Source: Caprimulgus europaeus (lineage: Eukaryota > Chordata > Aves > Caprimulgiformes > Caprimulgidae). From it: a stretch of DNA of 64,000 nt. Of the stretch, positions 1 to 12,609 are shown in pieces. The stretch covers positions 8,253,686 to 8,317,685 of the forward strand of contig OU015534.1 in assembly GCA_907165065.1 (NCBI GenBank). Reading direction: 5' to 3'. Below the pieces are notes generated by a model that was not told the DNA's origin, did no database searches, and was given only the letters and a program-made list of their open reading frames with translations. Made by a program: the position numbers and the translations under genes. How positions within the stretch are numbered: position 1 is the first letter of the stretch; the number at the start of each line of letters is the position of its first letter.

Positions 1-644
1 TATCACTGTGGGTTATATTCCTGAGAGAAGGATTTTTAAAATGGATATTTAACTTTCTACTCCTTTTTATTTATATATGTATTTAAAATATAAAGGAAGT
101 ATTTGAGGATTGTAGTTAGAAGCCATAATGCTGGGCTCCAGCTATGTAAGTCTCTGAAATACTATGACTATCCTGAAGGAAAAAAAGGCTTTTTTACCCT
201 ACAATATATAGAGCTATAGGGATTGTAAAACTTCTGCAGAATGTGAATATAACATGTTTATGAGAGCATAAACCATAAAAAGATTTGTCCTCCTTTGCTG
301 TAGTTAAGAATAGTAAGAAGATAGAAAATAAGTTTCAGTACCTGATTTACCATATGGAATTATACTGGTAGATTTCTTTTGTCTCCACTGAAGTCATGTC
401 TCTTTAACATAGCTTAAGAAATAGTGGACTTCCTTCGTTATATTTGGCTTCTGTGTTCTCATATAAGTCTTTTAGATGACAGTTATGCCTCTGAATATGC
501 ACCCATTAAAAATGATGGCAAGCCCAAATTGTAAGCAAGTACAAAAAATACCGAGTGGGTGTGCTAGGAACATCATAAGAATTTTTCTGAGTAGTTATGA
601 TAACCCATCCTAAATGCTTACTTAAAGCTTGAAGCAACTCTATT

Positions 645-690
645 AAAAAAAAAAAAAAAACCAACAAACAAAACCAAACAACCAGCAACC
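645..690. repeat. Poly-A run with CA-rich low-complexity tract
   Basis: Sixteen consecutive A residues (645-660) lead into an A/C-only-like tract rich in CCAAAC-type steps. It has no adjoining retrogene body or polyadenylation signal that would mark it as the tail of a processed copy, so it is listed only as low complexity. Confidence 0.8.
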
Positions 691-3600
691 TAAACAACTA
701 TCTAGATAAGAGTCTACTTCTCTGCCATTCCACTTCTGTGTGGATCTGTGGATCACTTCGTTGTACACTGTATTCTAAGCCTTAGGGTACATAAAGTTTA
801 ATGAAGAGAAGAATTGTGTTGATGGAAAGTAGGAATAAGGTGAGAGAATTCTATGTATTTCTATGCATTGTTAAGATGTGTTTAAGAAGTGGACATAGTG
901 AGGCTTCACTATGGGACTATATCTGGAGAGCTCCAAAACAAAAGGACTGACTGGGTGGTCTCTGGAGAAGGGAGAACAGATCCATTTAGTTTACAGAAAA
1001 GAAAAGGGAAGATCTGAAGTGGGAAGAAAGGTGTTAGGCTCTCTTCTCAGATATAGAAGGCTGGATTGAAGAGAGTTGTGTGGAAGCATGGAAGTGTTAT
1101 GTGGTAGAGAATAGTTAGGATAAGGCCTGCATGAGCATTTGACCTGTTGTTGGATGTTAACTCTAAACCTCAAACCTGTTTATTAATGCCTAATAAAGTG
1201 AGTTATATATTAGAAAAATTGCTCTGTCTTGTTAATATCTGATAGAAATCCATCTGTGTCTAAAGTAATGTATGACCTACTTCATATACTTTTGGGGAAT
1301 ATATATATGGCAAGGCCAAGAAATTGCACATGGTTCTCATTAGTGAATTTCTGCAGCTTGGGAAAATATATATATAATTTTTTTTCCTCTCCTGTATAAC
1401 TCTAGGGATATAGCCTTTAAACCTTTCTGCTTCCCTGAGATTTGTGTAGATCCTGACATCCAACAAGGTCAGTAAGTGTCCCTGTGCCCTCACTATGACT
1501 GCAGAAGTTCTGCCTCTCCCTACTCCAGGGGAAAATTGCAGCATTAGATGCTTCCTAGCTAGTGTGTGTCTCCAGGGTGCTCTTCAAAGAGAACTTGCCA
1601 GTGCAGATGAAAAAAAACCCCAAATACTACTTGTGGAAGTATCAATCCTTTTCCAGCTTTAGGAGGAAATGTATGACAGCATACCTGTCTTATGTCCGTG
1701 GACAAACTCCTCCCAGCTGCAAATCTTCAGACCTGCAGAGAATCTTCTGCACAGTCCAGCTGCCTGAGCCACAGGGCAGCTACTTTCTATTCCTGAGCAG
1801 AGATGGAGAGATCTGCATGCAGAAGCTCCTCATCTTCTAGAGATCAGTATGATTTAAAACTAGCGCTTCTGTGGCAAATAAGTTATTCTATATACAATAA
1901 CCTTTGGTTTTGTAGATCTAGCTAAGCCTCAGTCAACTGGATGTGAAAGAAGCTAATTAAGAAATAGTAGACCAAAGTAGTCATCACTGTAATTTCTTTA
2001 GCTTCAGTGAGCCTATTGCTTGGATGAGTTTTATTGGAGTTCTCATTACCAACATGGAAAGTACATGCGAAGTTAGGAGTTAAGAAATCAAAGCTGTATT
2101 CCAGCTGGGAGTACTGCTTGGGATTTTCACAAAAGGCTTAAAAGTGAAAGATAAAACTTCTACTTTATTTCTCTTGCATTTGGGCACTGAATCTTCTTGA
2201 ACTTCTAAAAATAACCTGCCTAGTCAAGTGAGCCAATTGCTCAGCTTTTGAGAAGAGGGAGTTCCCAGAGTGCTAGGTGATATGCTGAGGGAGCTCTTGC
2301 ATTAGTGTGGATTTTTGGCATACTTGCTCAGTCAGAAAAGGATGGAAGAAGCTGCTTTGTGCAGCTGTTTCTAATCTTGCACTTTCCATTTGAGTGGCAC
2401 TGAGATATTTCATACCTTATTCATGCTGAGAAGGCAGGGTTCTTCTTTTCAGGTTAACTGGGTTGCCTCTTCTTTGGTTTTCTATCTTACTGCATCTGTT
2501 TACAGTATTCCAGAAGTATTTTTTGTGGGTGCCTCATAAACATAATGTTAAACTGCATGTGAGCTGTTCTCCTGTGCTCTGAGCCCAAATGGCAGGCTGG
2601 CTTCTCCAACTTCTGGCCTAATTGAGAGGAGTCCACCAAGGGCACCGAGGTGATATATCCCTGTTGTAGCCTTAACAAAAGATAAGACTCCTATAATGAC
2701 AAATACCAGGGCAGATAAGGATAGTCTTAGTGTTGACACGTTTGTCCCAGGTCAGATCTGGCAAGTTTAATCAAGATTTAGATCCACTTCAGTTTGGAGA
2801 CCTAAATGATGTTGAAATCCTTGGAAATCTGGTGTGTAACCTCTGGGGCTTCTGGGATCTAGGGGTTTACTTAAGGTCCCAAATGGAGTAGAAACAGGAA
2901 CTGAGCAGAGAATTCTCAAACCCCAGTCTAGTGCCTTTAGCATTAATTCTTGAGTAATCTTTTATCTTATGATCTAGGTTTCATTTCATCCAGCTGCTTT
3001 TATAAAGTTGTTGGTGTTATCCTACACTTGCACAGCTGGCCAGTTTAATGCATAAGTAAGTGTCACCTACATACTTCTCTCGCTTCTATCCATGACATTA
3101 TGTGATGCCTACTAGCAGCTCAACATAAATACAGATTATAAAATAGGAAAGAACAGTGTCTGTGGACCTTGGAAAGAAAAGAGAAAATTTCTGCTCAGAG
3201 ACTTCAGAGTTTGAAAGACAGAATCAAAAGTGCCAGAATTAAATGCTGTTTGTTTAGATAATGGCAAGTGTAGGAATTGTGGGAATTTTATCTCGCATAT
3301 CTGCATTTCAGTATTATACATGTTATGGAGAGATCTATGGGAATTAAGATATTTGTCCACAGATCACTGCTGCTGACCTGTGTGACTTGTGTGCCATTAC
3401 TCTTTTATTAAAAAAAAAAAAATATTTTTGCTTGGCTAGGCAAGGCTCAGGATTATTTGCAAGAAAATAATTTTAAAGAGATATTATCAGTAATGAGATG
3501 TAAAAAGTTAAATAAAATCAAAGGTATCAAAAGAATGACTTTTAAATACTTAAAATCCAACCCTGATATTTGAAAAGAAAATGCTAAGCAATAAAGGGGA

Positions 3601-5602
3601 TCAATTTCCACACCACATATTGCACAGGAAACCAGCACACACAACCTTTTATTTGTTTAATGGATTTTCTGTGAACATCTTCCATTAAATGTTTGTAAAA
3701 CTTCAGCCCAAGAAATTTAGCTATGGAAGGGAAAGCATTTATATTCATTAGATGAGAGCAGACTTTTTGCTCATGATTTGGGTGGAATTTAAAGTGATTA
3801 ATGCAGCTTAAAGTAGTTAGGTGATAGGAATTTTCTAAAACATTTTATCTGAATCTAATAAGCCCTCTTGGGATAAAAGAGCTTATGATGCACATAAGAA
3901 AATTTAGATCCAGTTTATGAAAAAAAAAAAACATTTCCACTTACTTTAATGGTGTTCTTCTATTGTATCTTAAGTTTGCCATCTATTTTACCCTCTACCA
4001 CAGCCAGTCTGTAGAGGCTATAACCACTTGAACCCTTTTATCTGAAAGGCTCATCCCTTTATGGTAAACTGGAGTTGCAGTTGACAAAGGATTAAATGAA
4101 TTTGGGAATATATTGAGAAAACCCTTCACAGAAACTTAAAATATCTTAAATTGACTTTCTCTAGTGAGGAACTCATTCTCAGGATATATTCTATAACATT
4201 TTAAATGAAAACAAAACCATTCCAGTTAAATTGTAGTCTCAAAATTCAAAATTAAGCATTTCACATGGCTCTGTGATAAGGTAACTATAAGAATGCTGAA
4301 GGTAGCAGTTTACTCACTCTCTAGAGAAGGGAAATTCAGAGTTCAGATTTACCTAGAATTAAACCAAGGGTTTTTACAAGTTTTCATCTGACTTTGTAGT
4401 AGTAGAAGTATCAGTGTGGATGACTAATAAATTCTTTACTGTGTTTATAGTGAAAATTAAAATGGTACACTTGCTTCTTTAGATAATTGGTAAATCAGCC
4501 TTTGCAAAATCACTATCATGGCATTCAAAGCCAAGCTCACTCTTGGGTGAAAAAACAGTACAGTTTTGTCTCAATTATTCCTGGATGGATTATCCAGCTG
4601 ATGGATGGGAAATAGGCTGCAGATACTGAGGCACTCAGTCCTGCCCTGGACGAGTCAGTTTGGTGCTGCTGTGTGCAGTGATGATACCAGCTCAGATGCT
4701 AGCTCAGGGAGGTCTGTTTCAGCATTGCTACTGACATCTTTCCACCATTTTATTCCTACTATGTCATTCTGCAGCCTAATCTTCAAGAGCAGAGTGACTA
4801 TAGGCAATAAAGTGGCAAGTTAAGAATCCATTAATTCAGAGTTTGTTGAATATTTCAATGTCATGTTTACTGTGCATTTCTGACCTGCCAGGTATAATTT
4901 GACTGAATTTCTTTGAATAATACATTTCACTGAGTTAAAAATAAGCTGAAACTTTAAAATTAGAAGACAAAAAGCATGAATATGATGAATGACTATTCCA
5001 CAGAAGCTTATACAGTGAATCAGCCTCTAGTTTAGTGTACCAGGTCTAGGAGTATAGTGGAAACTTTCTCAGGATAGCATTACAATGGAGTTGCTGCATG
5101 CTATGCTGTTCTGTAAAATTTAGACTATGAGTTTGCTAGGAAACTCTTCCTATAGTATGTAATTTTTCAGAGATTTGACTTGTCCATGACCATTGCAGCT
5201 ATGCTGGCAGAAACTTGTAGCCTTGACGTAGCCTGAAACTATATTCACCTCTGTTCTTCCAGCCAGTCTCCTTCTCGTCACAAGGACTCACTTTAATGTG
5301 GCTATAAATTTTTTGAAGGAACATTCTGAGCTGAATGCAACAGAAAATAAACTTCTGTGATATAATGCAGTTGTGCTTTGTTTCTAAAAGAATGTGCTTT
5401 AGATAAAAAAAACCCAACAGAATAACTTGTTCTTGTTTGATATGTGCTCTATGGTCAAGACAGGAAAAACATGGTGGATATATTGAGCTTTTAAATTTAA
5501 CTGCCATTTACATTAGGAGAGGACAGGAAAGCATTTGCAAGGTGGCATGGCCCTACTATTAAGCCTCCTTATTTCAGACCTCAGTGTTGCGGTGAAGCAG
5601 TA

Positions 5603-5737
5603 ATGTTCCTGATCACCTTGCTGTTTGAGATTCAGCGACGCTCACCCTGCTGTATTGGCTACCCAGGTGGTTATGGCTGCGATGTACAGCTGGCAGGACA
5701 GCATGTGTGCAGAGTGACCTGTGGAGGCAGATGTTGA
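5603..5737 (+). CDS. Possible 44-residue cysteine-rich small ORF (doubtful)
   Basis: An ATG-initiated frame of 44 codons ends in TGA. The start is hydrophobic (MFLITLLFEIQ) and the second half holds six cysteines: an adjacent pair near residues 16-17, then single cysteines near 26, 36, 40 and 44. The frame is open upstream for about another 35 codons, and an acceptor-like TTATTTCAG lies just before it, near 5570-5578, so it could instead be part of an exon. The cysteine spacing does not fit the beta-defensin pattern. No family is recognised. Length alone does not exclude chance, and no promoter or donor site was identified. It is recorded because the cysteine density is unusual. Confidence 0.12.
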   Translation: MFLITLLFEIQRRSPCCIGYPGGYGCDVQLAGQHVCRVTCGGRC

Positions 5738-7023
5738 GATGTGACACTGAAGTCTCAAATTCTTCTGGACCTGTCATAACAAGGATCTATGTTTATAGAC
5801 GAGATATACAGAGAAGTTAAACTTTTTTTGAGGGGAGGGAGAAATAGGCTCTGAATACTTATTTGGGCAAACACTCAACTTATTTAGTGAAAATACAGAA
5901 ATAACAATTTTCATGTAATCCCTTTTTAGTTGCTTTTTGTTTGGTTTTAAGTGGCCTGCTTTAGGCATAGTATGTGTTTCATAGTTACCCCATGCAGAGT
6001 AGAATTTTTCTACAGTTTAAAATCAAGGACAGGGGTGTGTGTATTTGTTTCTAAAGATTTATTGAAAGGCCATCCACTCTTTGGGTAGAGAGATTTATAC
6101 CCATTTTTCTGCTGTCAAACTGTGTGATTCTAAAAGTCTCCTTGAAACACACGCTGAGTATTTCTTCATAGGTGCAGATGCTTTTAAAAACTGCCTTAAA
6201 AGAAGTGCCTAATGCAGAAATTTTCTGCCATCAGATGACTAAGACTTGGCTGGGCTTCTTTCATCTACATATGCACACATCTACAGTCATTATAAAAATA
6301 TGATTTCTATAACTTGCAAGCATCTACTGCTACTCACAAAAATGCCTTGCTGTTGTGGGGCAGTTGTGAACCTTTGTAGTCATGTAGGGTACGCTGTGTG
6401 TAGTTCTACTTCTGTTGGTGGTATATGTGCAGGCAGGCTGAAGGTGAAGTCTGAACCAAAATTAATCTACACTCATCTCCCTCCTGTCATGCTGGACAGA
6501 TGTTGTTGCAAAACCAATTGGTATGGAGACAGAGGAAAAGTTTGTTCATGCTCAAATATGTGAAGAAATGAACTATGTTCAGGAGCTAGCAAAGCCTGCC
6601 TTTAGGTAGGGGATGGTAATCTATAGCAATTACATAGCTCAATGGGAAATTGCAGAAAATAGTCTGAAAGAGGTTTGATTGACTATTCCTGATTCTTATG
6701 AATTTACAGGAAACAGATCATGCTGGCTTGATCAAGATTGTTTCTCCTTCTGTGGATTCACCAATGTGCACCATAACAGATCCATATTCACAACTCCAAA
6801 TGCTCCTTTTCTTTGCATTCTAGCATCCCAGATGGCAGATCTCCTTAGCATAGTTTAAAGTTTTCAGCATGCTTACTGAACTGGTTTATTTTTTTTGGTC
6901 TTCTTTTTGCCATTTCCTTTTCACTTAAGACTCCTTCATTGAATGAGTATCTATAGGGTCACAATGGAGAGTGAGCTGACAGGATGAATGACAGTGTAAA
7001 TGTACAGGGTGAGAGACTCAACT

Positions 7024-7066
7024 CTGCAACCTTCTTGGCATGTCCTGCAACCTTCTTGGCATGTCC
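7024..7066. repeat. Exact tandem duplication, period 21 bp
   Basis: A 21-bp unit beginning CTGCAACCTTCTTGG occurs twice with no mismatch (7024-7044 and 7045-7065), and one further matching base follows. The exact identity suggests recent slippage or a small duplication. It could differ between individuals. Confidence 0.95.
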
Positions 7067-8407
7067 ATAGTTTCTCTAATAAAAAGTCATTATAGGTCTC
7101 CAGGTTTTTCAATTATTGTTTTAATTTCTTTGCTCTATTTATTACTTTATCACAGCATGGAATGTTACTCTGGTTATCTTTATTACAGCATATTTAATAA
7201 TAAAAACTCATAGCTTAAATTCTGTTCTGTAGAACAGTTAAAATAGCTAAAGGGCGAAAAGTGTGCCCATTATAGACTTTGACTGATAGTCCTAGTCATC
7301 TTGATTCAAATAGAACAAGCAGGGGGTCAGTTCAGGTGATCTAATGCCCACCAGTCTGTGACCATTTTTCCTGGATTAAAAAAGTTCTATTATTTTAGTC
7401 TTAAAGAAATCATTAGTGATTTCATCAAATCTAATCAAAAGAAGGCATTATTTTAACTGAGTAAGGATTTACTTGTTTCATACAAACACAAGCATAACTA
7501 TTGCAATTTACTTTCAGGTATACTTGACACTTAGGTCAATGATATCTTACATGGTTTCTTGGAAAGTCAGCAATGTGTACAGACTTTTTCACTTAAATAT
7601 CTTGAGGTTCATTTATCACAAGTAAGAATTTAGTCCTAGTGTTCTGGCTGTGTTCCAAACAAGCTAATTATATTCTTCCAAAAAGTTCCCTCAAAGTTCC
7701 AATTAATTATCTTCACTTCCTTTTCTGAAGTACTGTCATGTCATGGTGTTTCTCTGAAATGCCTGATAATGTCTTGCATCTGAAGTGGCTGTATTTTGCT
7801 TCTGAATGAAGTGTTGCTGTTGTATTCACATGTGTCAGAGTGATGTCCTGACTATAGGGAAGGTATTTTAAATATAGGAATAGTGAAACTGAGTCTAACT
7901 GTTCTTGATTAGAGTATAAAATGAGGTGTGAGTTTTCCCTCTTTTCACCAGGCTATTATATATATTAACCTACACTCTGAAAACTACATTCTTACACCTA
8001 CTTGTGACTAGTATCTTCACTGAAAGCAGAGAAAAGCAGGGAAAAGTTTTCTACAGTAAGGCAGTTGATAACAGCATATTTATTGCTTACACAGTTACAA
8101 AGGAATTTTTTTATACACCATTAAGATGCACACGTGGGGAAACTGCTACTCTGATGTTGTCAAGATTCCTATTCCTCTTGGCTGCTGTTGAAATACCAGG
8201 GTTACAAATTTTAAAAGAAAATAATGAGAAATGTGTTTTTATTCTTCTTTTAGATTTAAAATAAAAGTTCAGAAGATTAGTACGTTAACTACTCAAAAGT
8301 CCTTCAAAATAGGACCTTGTAGGAAATATTAGGTAGATTTTAAGGAATACTACAAATATTTTATTGGTAATTTGGTTTATGCCCATAGCTACTTGCAAAA
8401 GATTACG
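7067..8407. other. Unique non-genic stretch
   Basis: AT-rich single-copy sequence lies between the tandem duplication and the CR1 element. The open frame at 8004-8264 (86 codons) has no recognisable domain, and nothing else here argues for a gene. No RNA gene or further repeat was seen. Confidence 0.6.
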
Positions 8408-8822
8408 AAATCACAGAATGTCAGGGATTGGAAGGGACCTCGAAAGATCATCCAGTCCAATCCCCCTGCTGGAGCAGGAACACCTAGATGAGATCACACA
8501 GGAAGGCGTCCAGGTGGGTCTTGAATGTCTCCAGAGAAGGAGACTCCACAACCTCTCTGGGCAGCCTGTTCCAGTGCTCTGCTACCCCCACTGTAAAGAA
8601 GTTCCTTCTCAAGTTTAAGCGAAACCTCCTGTGTTCCAGCTTACACCCATTGCCCCTTGTCCTATCTCTGAACACCACTGTGAAGAGCCTGGCCCCATCC
8701 TGCTGACACTCACCCTTCATATATTTATAAACATTAATGAGGTCACCCCTCAGTCTCCTCCTCTCCAAGCTAAAGAGGCCCAGCTCCCTCAGCCTTTCCT
8801 CATAAGGGAGATGAGTGATGGA
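8408..8822 (-). mobile_element. CR1 LINE, 5'-truncated 3' end, young copy
   Basis: This is the 3' end of a chicken-repeat-1 non-LTR retrotransposon lying on the minus strand, with its 3' terminus at the low coordinate. On the plus strand it opens with ATCACAGAAT, the complement of the CR1 terminal ATTCTGTG-type unit, then shows the diagnostic GGAAGGGACCT and CATCCAGTCCAA blocks. On the minus strand an uninterrupted frame (stop at about 8484) gives the C-terminal end of the CR1 reverse-transcriptase protein: [20 protein letters not shown], then the [18 protein letters not shown] block. The catalytic reverse-transcriptase core and the endonuclease are absent, so the copy is dead on arrival, as is usual for CR1. 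The intact frame and low decay point to a comparatively recent insertion. No target-site duplication was evident, and CR1 usually lacks a clear one. Confidence 0.95.
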
Positions 8823-11800
8823 GAAGATCAAAGTACTTGGATGCTGGAAACTCACTGTAGATGTAGGAAATTATTTCACAGAATTAACATTGTGTTGAAA
8901 ACTTGCTGGAAAGTGAGTCACCATCTGGAATTTCAAATGTTAGAACAAAAAATTGTAAAATCGGAATATAGTATAGATGTATCTCTTTTCTACAAACTAC
9001 AACTCGAGGTGCACATCACTGCAAGATGTTGATATATTAACTAGGTATTGTTTCTTATCATATCTGACTTAAAGTATTGCTCAGGATTGCACTAATGTAT
9101 GACACGAGTGTACATTTAGTTGAAAGAATGAGTGGAGAAGAGAGGTTGGTGGGAGATACTTTTCTGTCTTTCACCTGCATATTGCTAAGCTGGATTTGAG
9201 GTATTTTTCCTGTTTGTTTGCAATTGCAAATTCTTACTAAATTGTTAAATTGCAGCAGAACATCTTGTCTGCATTTTATAAATTCACAACCACTCTACTT
9301 AAATACAGTTCGCACCCACACAGAGTTTCATTTGCACAAAAGTCATAGCAGCAGAATATCAGCATTTCCCACAGAAATGACAGCCCAAGCCTTTAGTTCA
9401 TAATATTGAAAAATTTCCCTAACTTGCAACATTTCCTGAGGGAATGTCAGGGCTGGCATACATTTCTGCTGCTTTTCTCTAATTTTTAACCTCTTAATAC
9501 AAATGAAAGCTTGTAGAGCTTTTTAACAGGTGGTTTTTGCCTGGGAGTACATGACAGAGGTAGAAAGCCAGAGAACTGTGATAAAAATTAAACTCGGCAA
9601 AGCTAACCAGTCGTAGTGAGAATGCAGCAGGGAATAATAAATCCTCAGTGAAAAGAGCTAAAGATTGCTTAATTAAACAAGGTTGCAGAATTAAATTTAA
9701 CTTTAAACTTGAAATTTAAATGAATTTCTTTCGTGAGGAATTTGTGATGACTTCTTGAATGTCATCCTAGATTTTTTTTTTTCCAAAGGCTGCCATGAAA
9801 TGTCATTGTATTTTGCTTTAAATCAAAGAAGTAGTTGCTTATTTTGCACAGAAGCCTTCAAATTCTTGGGGAATAGGCTTTTACCCCCATATTTTGAATT
9901 TGTCTCAAAAAGAAATATTATTTGGTTATTAGAGACTGTAACTTGGTATGAAAACACATAACAAAAGGAACTAACATCTTTGAGTTGTGAGTACTCAGTT
10001 GCTGCATTGATTTGAGCTAGCAATATTTAACATAATTGGTTTTCAAAACCAAGTTTAACAGCAAATTTCACAGAAGATCTTGGAGGCCCTTGCAATCAAC
10101 GACCAAAATCTTACAAAAATGTTTTAAACTATGGAAGTATTATTAGGGAAGCAGATAAACTCTACACTTGAAGAAAGATTTAGTGCAAGTATCTGAAAAT
10201 TAATTCTGTGTCCCTTGTCCAAGTGGTAGAATTTATGATTTGTTGTCCCCTTTGACTCTGGAACTGTAGATTCCCTCACATTACAACTGTACTGCTTACT
10301 TTTTAGCCTATCTGGTGGAATTTTGAAATGGATGAAATTGTGTTCATTGAATTTTCATGAATAACCCAATGATTTTATGATTAATCCTCAGAAGATACAC
10401 CATTAGTACAAGATAAGCAGGATTAAGTCAGCTTTTAATATAGTGTCGTCATCACGTGAACATACTTGACAGTTGTCACCTGTCCAAATTTTTATGAGCG
10501 TAAATATCTACTTCATTTTCATCAAAGACTGTGACAAAAAGTTTTAAGGCATTGGACTTGATGATTTCAGAGGTCCTTGGCATAGATCCTGCAGCCACAG
10601 GCCCTAAGGCACTTTATCTGAAAAAGCAAAAGTGATGCTGACTGGGGAAGTGGCAAGGCCAAGGAAGGTGCCTTAGGGAAATGATGGTTCAGTGCTTCAG
10701 CAGGACAGCTTCCCTTGGATGATGCCAATTAAGCTGTAGCTGTCATTTAAAGTTGGTGTCTTCTGGATTGCACCTCCTGTGCACAAGCAGGAATCCATCA
10801 GTCTCTCGTTCTGCATTATAAATAAAAATGAAGGTTTTCAGTTTTGTAAATGTACAAAAAAGAATCCCCCAACCCCAAAACAACACATAGACCAAATGGT
10901 GCTCATCTCCAAAAGTGGGAATTATTTCTCGGGCTGCTTCAGGAAGTACAAGTCAGTCATCTCAAAAGTTTCATGTACTAGATGAATTAAATTAAAGCCA
11001 TCACTTTAAAGCCTTTATAAGGCTGTAAATTATTTTTAAATTAAGGCAGTACAATATCAATAAACAAGTGTGTAAAAAGCTATAGTGTAATCAGGTTTAT
11101 TGTTTCATAATAGGTTTATACAAATTATGAATATCAGAGTTTTATTAATGAGACTTTTAATTATCCACTATAGTGTAGAGTGATGTAAAATATCTAACAG
11201 CTCTGCTAATTAATATGGGGATTCAATGGTTGTTAATTAAGGGCAAATGGGACAGGGCTAACACAATCCACTTTTGACTATGATGAATAAAAAGTCAAGC
11301 CAATAGCTTATTTCCAAATTAACATGATTGATAAAAAGTCAACTTGGAGCACAAGTCATTCATCCTAAGGGAACTGAAATTTTAATGTTTAGATAATATA
11401 AAAAAGAACATGCCTATAGGTCTTGCAATAAAAGTAGAAGCTGCAAAAAGCTCCAAAGGGCTGAAATACAGATTTGTAAACTTGCTTTTAAATGTGTAAC
11501 TTTGCACAGTGAGTCTCTTCACTTTAATTTCTGAGATTTAAATAAAGCTTTCATATGAATGAATTGCAATCTGTAATATATTCAAGGAAAAGAATCCATT
11601 ATTTGATTTTATTTTCTATTTATCAGATATTCTGAACAGTACTTTGCACTTATATATATAAAAGTGCAGGGTAGAGGGGAGAAGCAGGTTGCCAGCAACT
11701 GGTTTCTTAGCCTGTCTCTCTGTTCATGGCAGCCTATCTTCTTATTGCTGTCTATTCATTACTTGCTTTCCTTCATGTGTTTGAGCAGTTGAAACTTGTG

Positions 11801-12609
11801 TTTAAAATCTTCAGAAAGTTATATAGGTATGCATATCCAGGAAAAGCCTTCAAGGTAGGATCCAGGGTGTTTGGTGATGTGCTTACGTGATGTAGTGCGT
11901 GAGGATGCTGAGGCCCTTCAGTAAAGGGTATAAAATAACATGCCTGCTGTTCAGGGAGCTGCTAGTCAGAGATTCACAGGCAGTCATCAGGGATCAGTAG
12001 AAATTCTGAGTGTAGTTATGGGACTTAAATCTTTCTTCCCACCTCTCAGTTTTGCCACCTTTCCTAGGACAATGTCAGGCCACTCCCACCTGCTCAGCTT
12101 TCATAGTTTGTAGCCGTCTCTAGATATCTCATGTCTCCTATCTCCTTTGACTCCTTTAAAAATCTGTTCCCTTTTTACAAGTGCTAACTTAGATATGTTC
12201 ATGTGGTATCTGTGGTGTATCAAGAGTTATCATGTAGGGTCTCAAATTTTGTTTCCCCTTTGCTTAAGGAGATTAAAACTTGCATTTCCCACAATGAATA
12301 TCTTACTACCAAGCTAAAAACTATGTTTTGGGATTACTTCTAGTTGTCCTGCTGCAAAAGTGGTGTGTAATAGGAGTAGTGAGTACCTAGGACAAGAAGT
12401 CAGATGTCTAAATGTGGTTTCATGAGCAAATATTTAAGGCAAGTTTGAGCCTATTGGGAAGAAAAATACAAAAGCATTCAAGGCTGTAATTGAAATGTTC
12501 AGAAAAACAAACTACAGAAAAATAAGGAAACATTTTATATTTATGGGGAAGAAAGGTGTATGTATGCTGTTTGATATAGAGTGAGCATAATTTGCATAGC
12601 TGAATATGA
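8823..12609. other. Unique AT-rich stretch between two CR1 copies
   Basis: No coding frame here looks real; the longest away from the CR1 are about 60-68 codons with no recognisable composition. From about 9570 to 9740 and again from 10980 to 11400 the DNA becomes very AT-rich, with many ATTA and TTAATTA cores and few homopolymer runs, which resembles conserved non-coding DNA. The remainder is featureless by eye. Confidence 0.55.
10980..11400. promoter_or_regulatory. Candidate conserved non-coding element (AT-rich, homeodomain-like motifs)
   Basis: About 420 bp is packed with TAATTA/TTAATTA-type cores, ATTAACA and TTTATTG blocks, with little of the simple-repeat noise seen nearby. It holds a 19-bp imperfect direct repeat with 17 of 19 matches at 11280-11298 and 11324-11342, sharing ATAAAAAGTCAA. 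The composition resembles deeply conserved vertebrate enhancers near developmental regulators. That reading is inference; conservation cannot be measured from a single sequence. Confidence 0.3.

Larger units (their letters stand above)
1..7023. other. Unique AT-rich non-genic stretch
   Basis: No open frame here resembles a known protein family, and the ATG-initiated frames are all about 105 codons or shorter. Visible landmarks are a 16-base A run at 645-660 followed by a CA-rich tract to about 690, a 13-base A run at 3410-3422, and a small cysteine-rich frame at 5603-5737 described separately. No CR1 or LTR sequence was recognised. The stretch could be intergenic or intronic. Short exons without a long frame could be missed by eye. 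Confidence 0.6.

Noticed and set aside
8484..8855. 123-codon minus-strand frame as a possible host gene
   Set aside because: Its sequence is the CR1 reverse-transcriptase C-terminus. The element is truncated and has no start of its own.
8631..9032. 133-codon plus-strand frame
   Set aside because: It begins antisense within the CR1 and runs out into unique DNA. No domain is recognisable.
11341..11370. AACTTGGAGCACAAGTCATT resembling a MIR/L2 core
   Set aside because: The match is short, and neither flank continues the family consensus.
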